NCBI GenBank assembly: GCA_003175985.1
Contig: PSRJ01000154.1
Location: 1 to 38,908, forward strand
From: Terriglobia bacterium
GTDB taxonomy: Bacteria; Acidobacteriota; Terriglobia; Bryobacterales; Bryobacteraceae
Direction: 5' to 3'
DNA: 38,908 bases
Shown: positions 1 through 8,268 of the stretch, in pieces
Position numbering within the stretch: position 1 is the stretch's first letter
How the letters are laid out: each line of letters starts with the position of its first letter
Notes under the pieces: model-generated
Told to the model about the DNA's origin: nothing
The model's input: the letters and a program-made list of their open reading frames with translations, nothing else
Database searches by the model: none
Position numbers and translations under genes: made by a program

Positions 1-2
1 GG

Positions 3-1649
3 TCCACGGGCCGCTCCAACCTGCGCAGGATATACTCCAAGCCACTCTTCGCCCTCATGGGTATCGTCGGTCTGGTGCTCCTGATCGCGTGCTCGAATTT
101 GGCGAATCTGCTCATTGCGCGCGCGTCGGGCCGGCAAAAGGAAATTGCGGTTCGCCTGGCCATGGGCGCGGAGCGCGGCAGCCTCATCCGGCAGCTTCTG
201 TTGGAGAGCTTGCTGCTGGCGGGGATTGGGGGATGTCTTGGGGTCGGCCTGGCCGTCCTGATCGATCGGGCGCTTATCGATTTCCTGCCTACCGGCCGGA
301 CGCCGCTCTCGCTTTCCAGCACACCCGATTGGATAGTCCTGGGATTTACCTTTGCCATCTCTTTATTTGCCGGAGCTGTCTTCGGACTCGTTCCGGCGCT
401 TCAGTCTACGAGTCCCAGCCTCGCAAACACGTTGAAAGACCAGGCCGGCGCTGTGGTTCACGGCGGGTCCGCGCGCTTGCGCAAGAGTCTCGTGGTAGCA
501 CAGGTCTCGCTGTCGCTGGTGCTGCTGATCGGGGCGGGGCTGTTCCTGCAGAGCTTGCGTAATTTGAAGACGATGAATCCCGGTTTCGAAGTCGCCAACG
601 TGCTCGCATTCGATGTCAACCCCACTTTGACCCGTTACGATGTCAAATGGACTCTGGATTATTACCGCCGGCTGCGCCAAACATTGAACGTGCTTCCCGG
701 CGTGGAGTCGAATACGTTCGCGGTAGTTCCGGTGCTGGAAAACAACGAGTGGGATAACTGGGTCACCATCGAAGGCTACTCGGCCAAGCCGGACGAGCGG
801 CCCGATCCCCATATGCAATTTTGCAGCCCCGGCTTCTTCAAAACCTTGAGAATTCCCGTGCTGCTGGGACGCGATTTTGACGAGCGAGATGCCAAAGGCG
901 CTCCCAAGGTGGGAATCGTGAACCAGAAATTCGTGCAGCGCTATTTTGGAAGCGCCAATCCACTCGGCCGCCACATCGGAATGGGTATTGATCCAGGGAC
1001 CAAGACGGATATCCAGATCGTGGGCGTAGTGGGAGACACCAAATACGAAAACATGCGCGACGAGATTCCGTACGAGCTCTACATTCCGAACGAGCAGAGG
1101 GATTTTGTGAACGGCGGAACCGTCTATGTGCGGGGCCAGGGCGACCCGGCGCGCCTGTTCAACGTCTTGCGCACTGCCGCGGGAGGCGTGGATGCCGGCG
1201 TGCCGATGTATGACATGCGCACTTTAGATCATCAGATGGAAATCTCGCTTCTCACCGAACGGCTGCTGGCCACGCTTTCGAGCGTGTTTGGATTTCTCGC
1301 TACGCTGTTGGCGGCCCTGGGCCTTTACGGCGTGATGGCTTTCCTGGTGACTCGCCGCACGCGCGAAATCGGCATCCGGATGGCCTTGGGGGCTGGTCAG
1401 CGGTCGGTCGTTTGGATGGTGCTTCGTGAAACGCTGAGCCTCGGCGCAGCCGGCGTCGGTATCGGACTTGCCGGAGCCTATGCCATCACACGCCTGATCC
1501 AGGCGCAGCTATTCGGCGTGAAACCGACTGACTGGCTGACGATGGCCGCTGCTTCGCTGGGAGTCGCCGCGGTTACGGCGTTGGCGGGTTACATTCCCGC
1601 ACGGCGCGCCACCAGAATCGATCCGATGAACGCTCTACGGTGGGAGTAG
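3..1649 (+). CDS. MacB/FtsX-type ABC transporter permease, 5'-truncated
   Basis: The reading frame is open to the left edge, so the protein starts outside the window; about 548 residues remain. The visible part begins just before a transmembrane segment followed by a cytoplasmic loop with the coupling-helix pattern of FtsX permeases (EIAVRLAMGA). A second three-helix FtsX block lies at the C-terminus with the matching pattern REIGIRMALGA, and a periplasmic MacB-like core separates them. Two FtsX modules in one chain is the layout of the acidobacterial duplicated permeases, which usually lack an adjacent ATPase gene; none follows here. Family knowledge suggests an efflux or envelope mechanotransmission role, but the substrate cannot be read from sequence. 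It ends in TAG, 116 bases before psd, and is probably a separate transcription unit. Confidence 0.9.
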   Translation, partial: STGRSNLRRIYSKPLFALMGIVGLVLLIACSNLANLLIARASGRQKEIAVRLAMGAERGSLIRQLLLESLLLAGIGGCLGVGLAVLIDRALIDFLPTGRTPLSLSSTPDWIVLGFTFAISLFAGAVFGLVPALQSTSPSLANTLKDQAGAVVHGGSARLRKSLVVAQVSLSLVLLIGAGLFLQSLRNLKTMNPGFEVANVLAFDVNPTLTRYDVKWTLDYYRRLRQTLNVLPGVESNTFAVVPVLENNEWDNWVTIEGYSAKPDERPDPHMQFCSPGFFKTLRIPVLLGRDFDERDAKGAPKVGIVNQKFVQRYFGSANPLGRHIGMGIDPGTKTDIQIVGVVGDTKYENMRDEIPYELYIPNEQRDFVNGGTVYVRGQGDPARLFNVLRTAAGGVDAGVPMYDMRTLDHQMEISLLTERLLATLSSVFGFLATLLAALGLYGVMAFLVTRRTREIGIRMALGAGQRSVVWMVLRETLSLGAAGVGIGLAGAYAITRLIQAQLFGVKPTDWLTMAAASLGVAAVTALAGYIPARRATRIDPMNALRWE

Positions 1650-1684
1650 CCTTTTAGTCTAAGGTCAGTATAGGTCCGGTGAGG

Positions 1685-1699
1685 CCGCTCCGTCAGCGG
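1685..1699 (+). other. small hairpin between permease and psd
   Basis: A perfect 5-bp inverted repeat (CCGCT, 5-base loop, AGCGG) lies in the 116-base gap. It is not followed by a T-run, so it is not a convincing intrinsic terminator. Nothing else stands out in this gap. Confidence 0.25.
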
Positions 1700-1765
1700 G
1701 GCGCCGTTCCCGCTTTCCTCTGTTCCTCCATTCCCGCCAGAGCCCCTATGGGAAAATAGACATAG

Positions 1766-2389
1766 ATGGTCGTGGATGGCATCTATTACGCTGCTGCGTT
1801 TGGCGCCGCGGGAATTTTGGTTGCCTGGCTGGCAGGTGCGTGGTTTTCCCTTCCCTTGTGGATCCTGGCCGCCTTTTGCTTATACTTTTTTCGCGATCCC
1901 GAAAGAGCAATCCCGTCTGGGCCGGTGGCGGTGTCGCCCGCCGATGGCAAGGTGGTTGCCGTGAAATCCGAAGGCGCCGGCATCAATCGCATCAGCATTT
2001 TTCTGAATATCTTTGACGTTCACGTCAACCGCGCTCCCATTGGCGGCGCCGTCTGCAGTGTGAAATATCAAAGAGGAAAGTTTCTGGTAGCCAGCCGGGA
2101 AGAATGCTCCGTCTCCAACGAGCAGAACATTGTTACTGTGCAGGGGGACCGTACCACTGTAATGTTCAAACAGATTGCCGGACTCATCGCCCGCCGCATC
2201 GTCTTCGACAAGAAGATCGGCGACCGGGTTGCCATCGGAGAACGCGTCGGACTCATCAAGTTTGGCTCTCGCGTGGACGTGTTGGTTGGACCTGAGTGGG
2301 AGATCGTGGTGCGGCCCGGCATGCGTGTGGCCGCCGGTTCCAGCGTGATTGCCCGCCGGATCGACTTAGCGGAGCCTCATGGGGCTTAA
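1766..2389 (+). CDS. psd: phosphatidylserine decarboxylase proenzyme
   Basis: Converts phosphatidylserine to phosphatidylethanolamine at the inner membrane. The 207-residue length fits the short Psd subgroup. Visible features are one or two N-terminal membrane segments (about 7-40), SPADGKV with Asp60, FDVHVNR with His86, and FGSRVDV, where Gly167-Ser168 is the self-cleavage site that generates the pyruvoyl group. Asp60, His86 and Ser168 form the expected autocleavage set, so the enzyme should be active. The start is the ATG at 1766, without a strong Shine-Dalgarno sequence. The 3' end overlaps pssA by 11 bases, so the two consecutive steps of PE synthesis are translationally coupled. Confidence 0.95.
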   Translation: MVVDGIYYAAAFGAAGILVAWLAGAWFSLPLWILAAFCLYFFRDPERAIPSGPVAVSPADGKVVAVKSEGAGINRISIFLNIFDVHVNRAPIGGAVCSVKYQRGKFLVASREECSVSNEQNIVTVQGDRTTVMFKQIAGLIARRIVFDKKIGDRVAIGERVGLIKFGSRVDVLVGPEWEIVVRPGMRVAAGSSVIARRIDLAEPHGA

Positions 2390-3281
2390 AGAACGGCTCG
2401 TCGATCCCCGTTCGCCTGACCGCCGGCCGCGCCGAGCGGCCTACGCGCTGCCTACTCTATTTACGGCCGGCAATATATTTCTCGGGTATATATCGATTCT
2501 GCGTTCGTTCCGCGGGGCCATGCTGGCGGCGTCCGGCGCCCCTGGAGCGTCGGAACACTTCGCCGTAGCGGCCACGGCGATTGGGGCGGCTGTTTTCCTG
2601 GATGGCCTGGACGGCCGCATCGCGCGTCTCACCAATACGGTCTCGGATTTTGGACGGGAAATGGATTCCCTGGCCGACGTGATCAGCTTTGGCCTTGCCC
2701 CGGCAGTGCTCGCCTTTGCATGGGGCGTGCAGTTCGTCGATGCGTCGCTGCCGCCGCAATATCGCAGCGAGTTGTTCAATCTCGGCTATTTCGTCGCGTT
2801 TCTGTTTCTGTTGTGCGGCGCTGCGCGTCTGGCGCGTTTCAATATTCAAAAGAATCCGATCCCCAAGAATCCGGGCCGCCCCGACCGCAAATATTTTGTC
2901 GGGCTTCCCATTCCGGCCGCGGCGGGTCTGGTGGCCGCGGTGGTCTATGCCTCCGATGCCGAGCCGCTGGTTTGGTGGCCTCTCGCGCTCGCCTGGCTCG
3001 TCTTGCTGGCCCTGCTCGGTTTTCTCATGATCAGCACCTGGCGCTATTACAGCTTTAAGGGGATCAGCCTCAACCGGGCCTACTCCCCGCTGATCATTAT
3101 CCTGCTGGGCGGGCTGATTTACGCCATCTGGAACTATTCCCGCACCGTGCTGCTGCTGATGGCTGTGGCCTACGTGGGCAGCGGAATTGCCATTAGATTA
3201 GGGGGCATCCTTCGCCGGCGTCTGCGGCCGCAACCGCCGCCCCCTCCGTATCCCGCCCGTCCGGAGCACCAGGTTGGTTAG
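2379..3281 (+). CDS. pssA: CDP-diacylglycerol-serine O-phosphatidyltransferase
   Basis: Makes phosphatidylserine from CDP-diacylglycerol and serine, feeding the psd product just upstream. It is a 300-residue polytopic membrane protein of the CDP-alcohol phosphatidyltransferase family. The signature DG-x2-AR-x8-G-x3-D-x3-D is complete: Asp78-Gly79, Ala82-Arg83, Gly92, Asp96 and Asp100. Further hydrophobic segments follow to about residue 270, and the C-terminus is Pro- and Arg-rich and probably cytoplasmic. It overlaps psd by 11 bases and the following dehydrogenase-like gene by 8 bases, so the cluster is likely one operon. Confidence 0.95.
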   Translation: MGLKERLVDPRSPDRRPRRAAYALPTLFTAGNIFLGYISILRSFRGAMLAASGAPGASEHFAVAATAIGAAVFLDGLDGRIARLTNTVSDFGREMDSLADVISFGLAPAVLAFAWGVQFVDASLPPQYRSELFNLGYFVAFLFLLCGAARLARFNIQKNPIPKNPGRPDRKYFVGLPIPAAAGLVAAVVYASDAEPLVWWPLALAWLVLLALLGFLMISTWRYYSFKGISLNRAYSPLIIILLGGLIYAIWNYSRTVLLLMAVAYVGSGIAIRLGGILRRRLRPQPPPPPYPARPEHQVG

Positions 3282-4275
3282 CCGCGGCGTGATGGTCCTG
3301 GTCGGCAGCGAGTCTCTTCTCGGCCGCGAACTTCGCGATCTGGTATCCACTTCTGCTCCCGAACTGGATTTGCGTCTGATCGCCGCCGATGAAGAAGAGC
3401 CGGGCACCCTCACCCGCCTGGGCGACGAGCCGGCCTTGGTCGAGGGACTGGAAACCATGAGCCTGGAAGGCGCGCGGGCTGTGTTCCTGGCCGGGTCTGC
3501 GGAGTCCAGCCGCAAGGCGCTGGAGTTGGCCGATGGGTCCACTGCGTTTATCGATCTTACGTATGCAGCAGAGGAGCGAACCGACGCTCGCTTGCGGGCG
3601 CCAGTCCTCGAAACCGGGACAGAAGAGGATGAAGCCGCGGTTCATGTGATTGCCCATCCCGCCGCCATCGCGATGGCGCTTTTCCTGCGCCGCCTGCAAA
3701 CCAACGACCCCATTCGCCGGGCAGTCGTCCAGATCTTCGCGCCGGCGAGCGAACACGGCCGGGCCGGTGTTGAGGAGCTACAGCAGCAAACCATCAACCT
3801 GCTTTCCTTTAAGGCTTTGCCCCAGGCCGTTTTTGACGCGCAGCTCGGCTTCAACCTGCTGGCCCGCTACGGAGAGGAAGCCCCGCAGACACTGGAAGAC
3901 TCCGAGTTGCGCATCGAGCGCCATCTGGCCACGTTGCTGGCGCTGCCCGGCGAAGGCGAGGGTGCTCCGATGCCCTCGTTACGCCTGGTCCAGGCGCCTG
4001 TCTTTCACGGCTACTGCTTCTCCGCGTGGATCGAGTTCGAATCCAATCCGGGCATCGAAGCTCTCGAAAGCGGCCTGGTTACCGGCGCTATCGAAGTGCG
4101 CGGGAATGACTTCGAGCCGCCCACCAACGTAGGCCAGGCCGGACAGAGTGGTATTGCTGTAGGCGGCATCACGCCCGATCGCAATGACGCCGAGGCCTGT
4201 TGGTTCTGGGTCGTCGCTGATAATCTACGGCTGATGGCGGAAAATGCGGTAGCCGTCGCCCGGCAGCTCGTATGA
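3274..4275 (+). CDS. aspartate-semialdehyde dehydrogenase-like protein lacking the catalytic cysteine
   Basis: A 333-residue protein with the architecture of Asd/Usg: an N-terminal Rossmann-like segment (VLVGSESLLGRELRDL) and an Asd/ArgC dimerisation domain with recognisable family motifs (SEHGRAGVEELQQQT, APVFHGYCFSAW, ITPDRNDAEACWFWVVADNLR). In true enzymes the centre reads roughly NPNCS with the nucleophilic Cys; here the aligned stretch is IAHPAAIAMAL, so the Cys is replaced by Ala. It is therefore unlikely to make aspartate semialdehyde and resembles E. coli Usg, a paralog of unknown function. It overlaps pssA by 8 bases and lptE by 4 (ATGA), placing it in an envelope operon. The start chosen is the GTG-type codon at 3274; an internal Met seven codons later is also possible. 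Confidence 0.8.
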   Translation: MVSRGVMVLVGSESLLGRELRDLVSTSAPELDLRLIAADEEEPGTLTRLGDEPALVEGLETMSLEGARAVFLAGSAESSRKALELADGSTAFIDLTYAAEERTDARLRAPVLETGTEEDEAAVHVIAHPAAIAMALFLRRLQTNDPIRRAVVQIFAPASEHGRAGVEELQQQTINLLSFKALPQAVFDAQLGFNLLARYGEEAPQTLEDSELRIERHLATLLALPGEGEGAPMPSLRLVQAPVFHGYCFSAWIEFESNPGIEALESGLVTGAIEVRGNDFEPPTNVGQAGQSGIAVGGITPDRNDAEACWFWVVADNLRLMAENAVAVARQLV

Positions 4276-4781
4276 AAATGCTTTGCGCCGTGGCGCTCGC
4301 CGCCCTGACGAGTTGCGGATACCACGTTGAGGGACATGGCGACCCGCTGCCGAAGGCTGTCAAAACCATCGCCATTATGCCGTTCGGAAATGTCACGACG
4401 CGTTATCAATTGGCACGGCTGCTCCCCGAAGATATAGCCCGCGAGTTCCTCTCTCGAACACGCTACGCTGTCGTTTCCGATCCCGCTCGGGCCGATGCCG
4501 TGCTTACCGGCGCCATTGTCAATTTCTCCGCGTATCCAACCACGTTTGATGTGGCCACCGGACGCGCCACGGCGGTACTCGCCGTCGCTACAGTCCAGCT
4601 CACACTCACGAACCGGGCAGATGGGGCTCTCCTGTTCAGCCGACCCGGCGCTGAGTTTCGGGAGCGGTATGAAATCTCCGAAGACGCTCAGAAATACTTC
4701 GATGAGTCCGGGCCCGCCATGATCCGTGTCAGCCGCGACATCGCTCGCAGCGTCGTCAGCGCGATTCTGGAGAATTTCTGA
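4272..4781 (+). CDS. lptE: LPS-assembly lipoprotein LptE
   Basis: Outer-membrane lipoprotein that plugs the LptD barrel and helps insert LPS into the outer leaflet. The 169-residue chain has a very short signal peptide with lipobox LTSC (lipidated Cys15), followed by the typical CGYH. The core IAIMPFGNVT, the long helices and a C-terminal amphipathic helix match the LptE/RlpB family. It overlaps the preceding gene by 4 bases (ATGA) and sits 2 bases before holA. The lptE-holA order is a common bacterial pairing and strengthens the call. It implies an LPS-bearing outer membrane. Confidence 0.88.
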   Translation: MKMLCAVALAALTSCGYHVEGHGDPLPKAVKTIAIMPFGNVTTRYQLARLLPEDIAREFLSRTRYAVVSDPARADAVLTGAIVNFSAYPTTFDVATGRATAVLAVATVQLTLTNRADGALLFSRPGAEFRERYEISEDAQKYFDESGPAMIRVSRDIARSVVSAILENF

Positions 4782-4783
4782 CA

Positions 4784-5827
4784 GTGACTCCCGCTCAACT
4801 TCTTGCGCGTCTCAAAAAGCAGCAACTTCCTGCTGCTTGCCTGCTGCTGGGGCCTGAGGCCTACGAACGGCGGCGTTTGAAACAGGCTCTCACGGCCAGC
4901 GTCCCGGAAGGCGCCATGGCCGAACATGATCTCCACGAAACGGCCTTGGCTGAAGTGCTCGATGACGCACGCGCCCTTTCCCTGTTCGCTGCCGAGCGGC
5001 TCATCTGGGTGCTCAATGCCGAAGCTGCCTTGCCGAAGGGACGCTCCTCCGAAGAAGGCGAAGAGGAGGGTGGCGGAAGCAGTGCCGCGCCCTTGGCGTC
5101 ATATCTGAAGGACCCGACGCCCGGCGTTACCCTCGTCTTCGAGGCCAGCCGATACGATTTCGAGGGCGATGACAAGCGCAAGCAGGATCGGGTCCGCAAG
5201 TTCTACGGAGCGATTACCGACGTGGTCGAATTGCGCCGGTTTGCGCCGCACGAGGCGCGTGCGGAGACCGAAGCGCTGCTGCGGCGGGCCGGCATCAGCA
5301 TGGATGCCGACACGATCGATCTTCTGGTGGAGGCGCTGGGCGCGGATATGGCGCGGATCGCCGTCGAAATCGAAAAAATCGCACTGTTCGCCGGACCGCG
5401 TCCGGTCACCGCGGATGATATTGCGGCGTTGGTGCCCGATGCCCGCGCCACCACTATTTTCGCTTTGGTCAACGCGCTCGGACGCCGCGATCGAACCCGC
5501 TCGCTCGAGCTCCTCGATACCCTGACAAAGGAAGGCGAGTACTTGCCGCTTGTGCTTGCGTTTCTCTCGACGCAGTTCCGCATGGCGCTGGTAGCGCGGG
5601 AAGCAGGCTTGAAAAGCCCGTCCCAGATCCAGGGTCATTTTTCGCGCCTCGGCATTCCCATGTGGGGATCGCGTGCCGAACAGATCCAGCAGACCATCAC
5701 GAGATTCACTCCGCCCCAGTTGCAGCGGGCTCTGAAACTGATTTTCCAGGCCGATCGCAGCCTGCGGGACGCGCGTCCCGACGATCGCATCGTGATGGAG
5801 CAGTTTGTGCTTGAACTGACCGCGTAA
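4784..5827 (+). CDS. holA: DNA polymerase III delta subunit
   Basis: Clamp-loader delta subunit, which opens the beta clamp. The 347 residues match family length. The N-terminus (QLPAACLLLGPEAYERRRLKQAL) is the degenerate AAA+ fold of delta, which lacks an ATP-binding P-loop, and the C-terminal helical collar contains a clear delta motif (LARYLS-like region FLSTQFRMALVAR, then FTPPQLQRALKLIFQADRSL). An acidic, Gly-rich insert at about residues 87-100 is unusual but looks like a surface loop. The start is the GTG at 4784, two bases after the lptE stop, which implies co-translation. Confidence 0.92.
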   Translation: MTPAQLLARLKKQQLPAACLLLGPEAYERRRLKQALTASVPEGAMAEHDLHETALAEVLDDARALSLFAAERLIWVLNAEAALPKGRSSEEGEEEGGGSSAAPLASYLKDPTPGVTLVFEASRYDFEGDDKRKQDRVRKFYGAITDVVELRRFAPHEARAETEALLRRAGISMDADTIDLLVEALGADMARIAVEIEKIALFAGPRPVTADDIAALVPDARATTIFALVNALGRRDRTRSLELLDTLTKEGEYLPLVLAFLSTQFRMALVAREAGLKSPSQIQGHFSRLGIPMWGSRAEQIQQTITRFTPPQLQRALKLIFQADRSLRDARPDDRIVMEQFVLELTA

Positions 5828-5863
5828 CTCGGTCTTGCCGCCGCTGTAAGCTGATTACAGGAG

Positions 5864-7030
5864 ATGCGCGTCGCGATCGTCCATTATTGGCTGCTCAACC
5901 GCCGAGGCGGAGAAAGAGTGGTCGACGCGCTCTGCCGCCTGTTTCCCGAAGCCGACATCTTCACGTTGTTCAGCGACCCCGAGACCTTCAGTGCCGAGGT
6001 GCGCAAGCACCGCGTCACCACGTCGTTTCTCAATCCACTCCGCCGCCACTACCGCTCGCTGTTGCCGCTCATGCCCATGGCTTTGGAGAGTTTCGATCTG
6101 CGCGGCTATGACCTGATCATCAGCAGCGAGTCCGGTCCTGCGAAAGGGATCGTGGCGCCTTCCACGGCGCGTCATGTTTGTTATTGCCACACGCCGATGA
6201 GGTATCTCTGGGATCTCTACCCGGCATACCGCAACGAATATACCCGCTCGGCGCTGAAACGAGCCCTGATGACGCCGCTCGCGAATTATCTGCGTCTCTG
6301 GGACTTCGCCTCGGCCGCGCGCGTCGATCAGTTTCTTGTCAATAGCGGCAACGTGCGCAACCGGGTCTGGAAAACCTACCGCCGCGAGGCCGAAGTGATT
6401 TACCCGCCGGTCGAGGTCGAATCTTTTTATTGGAAGCCGGCCGATGACTATTTCTTGATCGTCTCCGAACTCGTGCCCTACAAGCGAATCGATACCGCGG
6501 TACGCTTGTTCGCGCGCACGGGCCAGCGCTTGGTCATCGCAGGAAATGGTCCTGAGTACCGCCGGCTCAGATCGCTCGCGTCGGCGAATATCGAATTCGC
6601 CGGCCGCGTACCGGACGATCAGCTTCGCGAGCTGTATTCCCGCTGCCGGGCTTTGCTTCTCCCGGGGGAAGAAGATTTCGGCCTCACTCCCGTCGAAGCG
6701 CTTGCCAGCGGGAAACCCGTGATTGCCCTTGGCCGCGGCGGTGTTCTGGAATCAGTTCCCCTTCGCGACCCGGTCGGAGGCATCTTCTACGAATCGCCGG
6801 AAGAAGGCTCTCTGGAAGGTGCCCTAGCACGGTTCTATGAGTTGGAGCCCCTCCTGGTTCCTACCCAATTGCAGTGCCATGCGGCCCGCTTCGCGGGGCA
6901 CGAATTTGCGCGTAACTTCATGGTTTCTATAGGCTTACAACCGTCTTTTTCGACGCATCCCACAGATCGTGAGGTCCCACCCCCGCTCAGTACCAGCCGG
7001 GGACGCGGTGATAAATTCGTTGGTTCGTAA
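5864..7030 (+). CDS. glycosyltransferase family 4 (GT-B)
   Basis: A 388-residue cytoplasmic GT-B enzyme that probably transfers an activated sugar to a surface glycan. The N-terminal domain begins MRVAIVHYWLLNRRGGER, typical of these enzymes. The C-terminal domain shows VSELVPYKRID (about 201-210), the sugar-nucleotide loop IAGNGPE, and the EX7E element EEDFGLTPVEA at 269-279, followed by SGKPVIALGRGG. Donor and acceptor cannot be assigned. A GGAG lies directly against the ATG. The last ~30 residues, rich in Pro, Ser, Thr and Arg, do not look like the normal end of this family and coincide with a hairpin-rich stretch. The gene is 36 bases after holA and may be the last member of that operon. 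Confidence 0.9.
   Translation: MRVAIVHYWLLNRRGGERVVDALCRLFPEADIFTLFSDPETFSAEVRKHRVTTSFLNPLRRHYRSLLPLMPMALESFDLRGYDLIISSESGPAKGIVAPSTARHVCYCHTPMRYLWDLYPAYRNEYTRSALKRALMTPLANYLRLWDFASAARVDQFLVNSGNVRNRVWKTYRREAEVIYPPVEVESFYWKPADDYFLIVSELVPYKRIDTAVRLFARTGQRLVIAGNGPEYRRLRSLASANIEFAGRVPDDQLRELYSRCRALLLPGEEDFGLTPVEALASGKPVIALGRGGVLESVPLRDPVGGIFYESPEEGSLEGALARFYELEPLLVPTQLQCHAARFAGHEFARNFMVSIGLQPSFSTHPTDREVPPPLSTSRGRGDKFVGS
6981..7002 (+). repeat. hairpin inside the 3' end of the glycosyltransferase
   Basis: CCCCGCT pairs with AGC-C-GGGG across a 7-base loop, with one bulged C. It sits in the part of the gene encoding the atypical C-terminal tail. It may be a small inserted repeat or a transcript-end structure; no T-run follows. 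Confidence 0.3.
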
Positions 7031-7104
7031 ATCTCGTTTTCGTGCGAGAATAAAACACATTCGATCCAGACCATGCGCACTCGGCAGGTCGGAAAGGCGT
7101 GTGT

Positions 7105-7413
7105 GTGAATCATAAACCAGAAACACCGTTTGACAATATTGAGGGTTCCCACGAGTACGTCGCTCTACTAGCCGAGTCTTTGAAGGAAGCTCGCAAAGAG
7201 GTCGAAGAGGAAATCGCGCTCGCCGAACGCGAAGGCGCGGAGCGCCGCAAACAGGCCCTCCTCCTGGTTTCCTATAGCCTCGCCAAGCTGAACCTTCATA
7301 TCACTTCAAGTCGCAGGATCTTAAACGATTTGCGTAGCTTGCGGCGGCTTCTGCTGACCGAGCGCGCACCGAGGCCGGCCGAACCGGTGAAAGCCTTCCG
7401 CGCCGGGCAATAG
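7105..7413 (+). CDS. small helical protein of unknown function
   Basis: About 102 residues, not recognised. The sequence is charged and helical (LLAESLKEARKEVEEEIALAERE, then ERRKQALLLVSYSLAKLNLH and ILNDLRSLRRLLL), consistent with a coiled coil. It has no signal peptide, no membrane segment and no cysteines in motifs. I chose the GTG at 7105 because a GGAAAGG ribosome-binding site (7091-7097) sits 7 bases upstream; the in-frame GTG at 7099 is too close to it. The codon pattern and composition match the neighbours, so it is probably real. It precedes the CarD-type regulator, but a separate promoter drives that gene. Confidence 0.65.
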   Translation: MNHKPETPFDNIEGSHEYVALLAESLKEARKEVEEEIALAEREGAERRKQALLLVSYSLAKLNLHITSSRRILNDLRSLRRLLLTERAPRPAEPVKAFRAGQ

Positions 7414-7568
7414 AATGCCTTAGTGCAGGTTAGCTCCACCATTCAAGGGTGTACACTTTAATCGGCTGTACGGATCAGCATCCGCAAGTCCATAGTCTAT
7501 TTTTCCACTAAATCGCAAGGATCGTGCGAAAAGCCCAATCAAATGGCGGTTTTCGTCAATGCCGCCTC

Positions 7569-7597
7569 TTGACAGATGCCACTGCCGAGCGTACTAT
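7569..7597 (+). promoter_or_regulatory. sigma-70 promoter for the CarD-type gene
   Basis: A perfect -35 hexamer TTGACA (7569-7574) is followed, after exactly 17 bases, by TACTAT (7592-7597) as the -10. Transcription would start near 7604, leaving a leader of roughly 58 bases to the ATG at 7662. The open frame extends upstream to 7524, but this promoter lies inside that extension, so it supports the shorter protein start. The rest of the 7414-7661 gap holds nothing else I can support. Confidence 0.6.
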
Positions 7598-7661
7598 TAC
7601 AGAGTATTTCCACTCAGGGCTAAACGTAAACTCAATCACGGTGGTTTGTGGGGGACCCCGT

Positions 7662-8171
7662 ATGACCTTCCAAATCGGCGATAAGGTGGTATATCCCAAC
7701 CAGGGTGTTGGAACCATCGAGAATATCAGCAGTCGCGCGTTTGGCGCTGCTTATGAGAAGTTCTACCTGTTGCGCTTTGGATACAACAGCGTAACTGTAA
7801 TGGTGCCGTTTTCCAATGCCGCCAACATCGGCCTCCGGAGAGTGACTAAGGACCGGGAGATCTCCCGCGTTCTCTCGTTTCTTTCCAACGGCTGGAGCGC
7901 GGTGAATCCGGACTGGAAGGCACGTTTCAAAGACAACACCGAGAAGATGCAAAGCGGCGATCTGCTCAAAGCCGCGGAAGTCTTCAAAGGCTTGCTGCAC
8001 CTTCAACTGGAGAAGCCGCTTTCTTTCCGCGAGAAGAAGATGCTGGAACGGGCCCGCCACATGCTCCTTTCGGAAATCTCGATCTCCCGGAGCGTCCCGG
8101 AGATTCACGCGGTAAGCATGCTGCAACGGGCTCTTGCCAAGGCCGGGCTTTCGCTGCCTCCCCTCTCCTGA
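7662..8171 (+). CDS. CarD/CdnL-family RNA polymerase-binding transcription regulator
   Basis: A 169-residue protein beginning MTFQIGDKVVYPNQGVGTIE, the classic start of the CarD/CdnL/TRCF RNA-polymerase-interacting Tudor-like domain (about 1-65). A helical C-terminal domain follows (about 70-165), which in family members stabilises the open promoter complex at rRNA and other promoters. GGGGG lies 8 bases before the ATG at 7662, and a good promoter lies 65 bases upstream of it. An in-frame start at 7524 would add 46 residues unlike the family and precede the promoter, so I rejected it. Expected role: a global, often essential activator of housekeeping transcription. Confidence 0.9.
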   Translation: MTFQIGDKVVYPNQGVGTIENISSRAFGAAYEKFYLLRFGYNSVTVMVPFSNAANIGLRRVTKDREISRVLSFLSNGWSAVNPDWKARFKDNTEKMQSGDLLKAAEVFKGLLHLQLEKPLSFREKKMLERARHMLLSEISISRSVPEIHAVSMLQRALAKAGLSLPPLS

Positions 8172-8268
8172 GCGTTCTGCGCGCGCAGCCGTCTGCCGCT
8201 TCGGAGTTCGCGTACGCACGCGTGTTGATCGCGTCCGCATTCTTTCTCAGGTAACCTGAATATATCCT

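Noticed and set aside
7524..7661. N-terminal extension of the CarD-type gene
   Set aside because: The extra 46 residues do not fit the family, and a strong promoter lies inside this stretch, so translation most likely starts at 7662.
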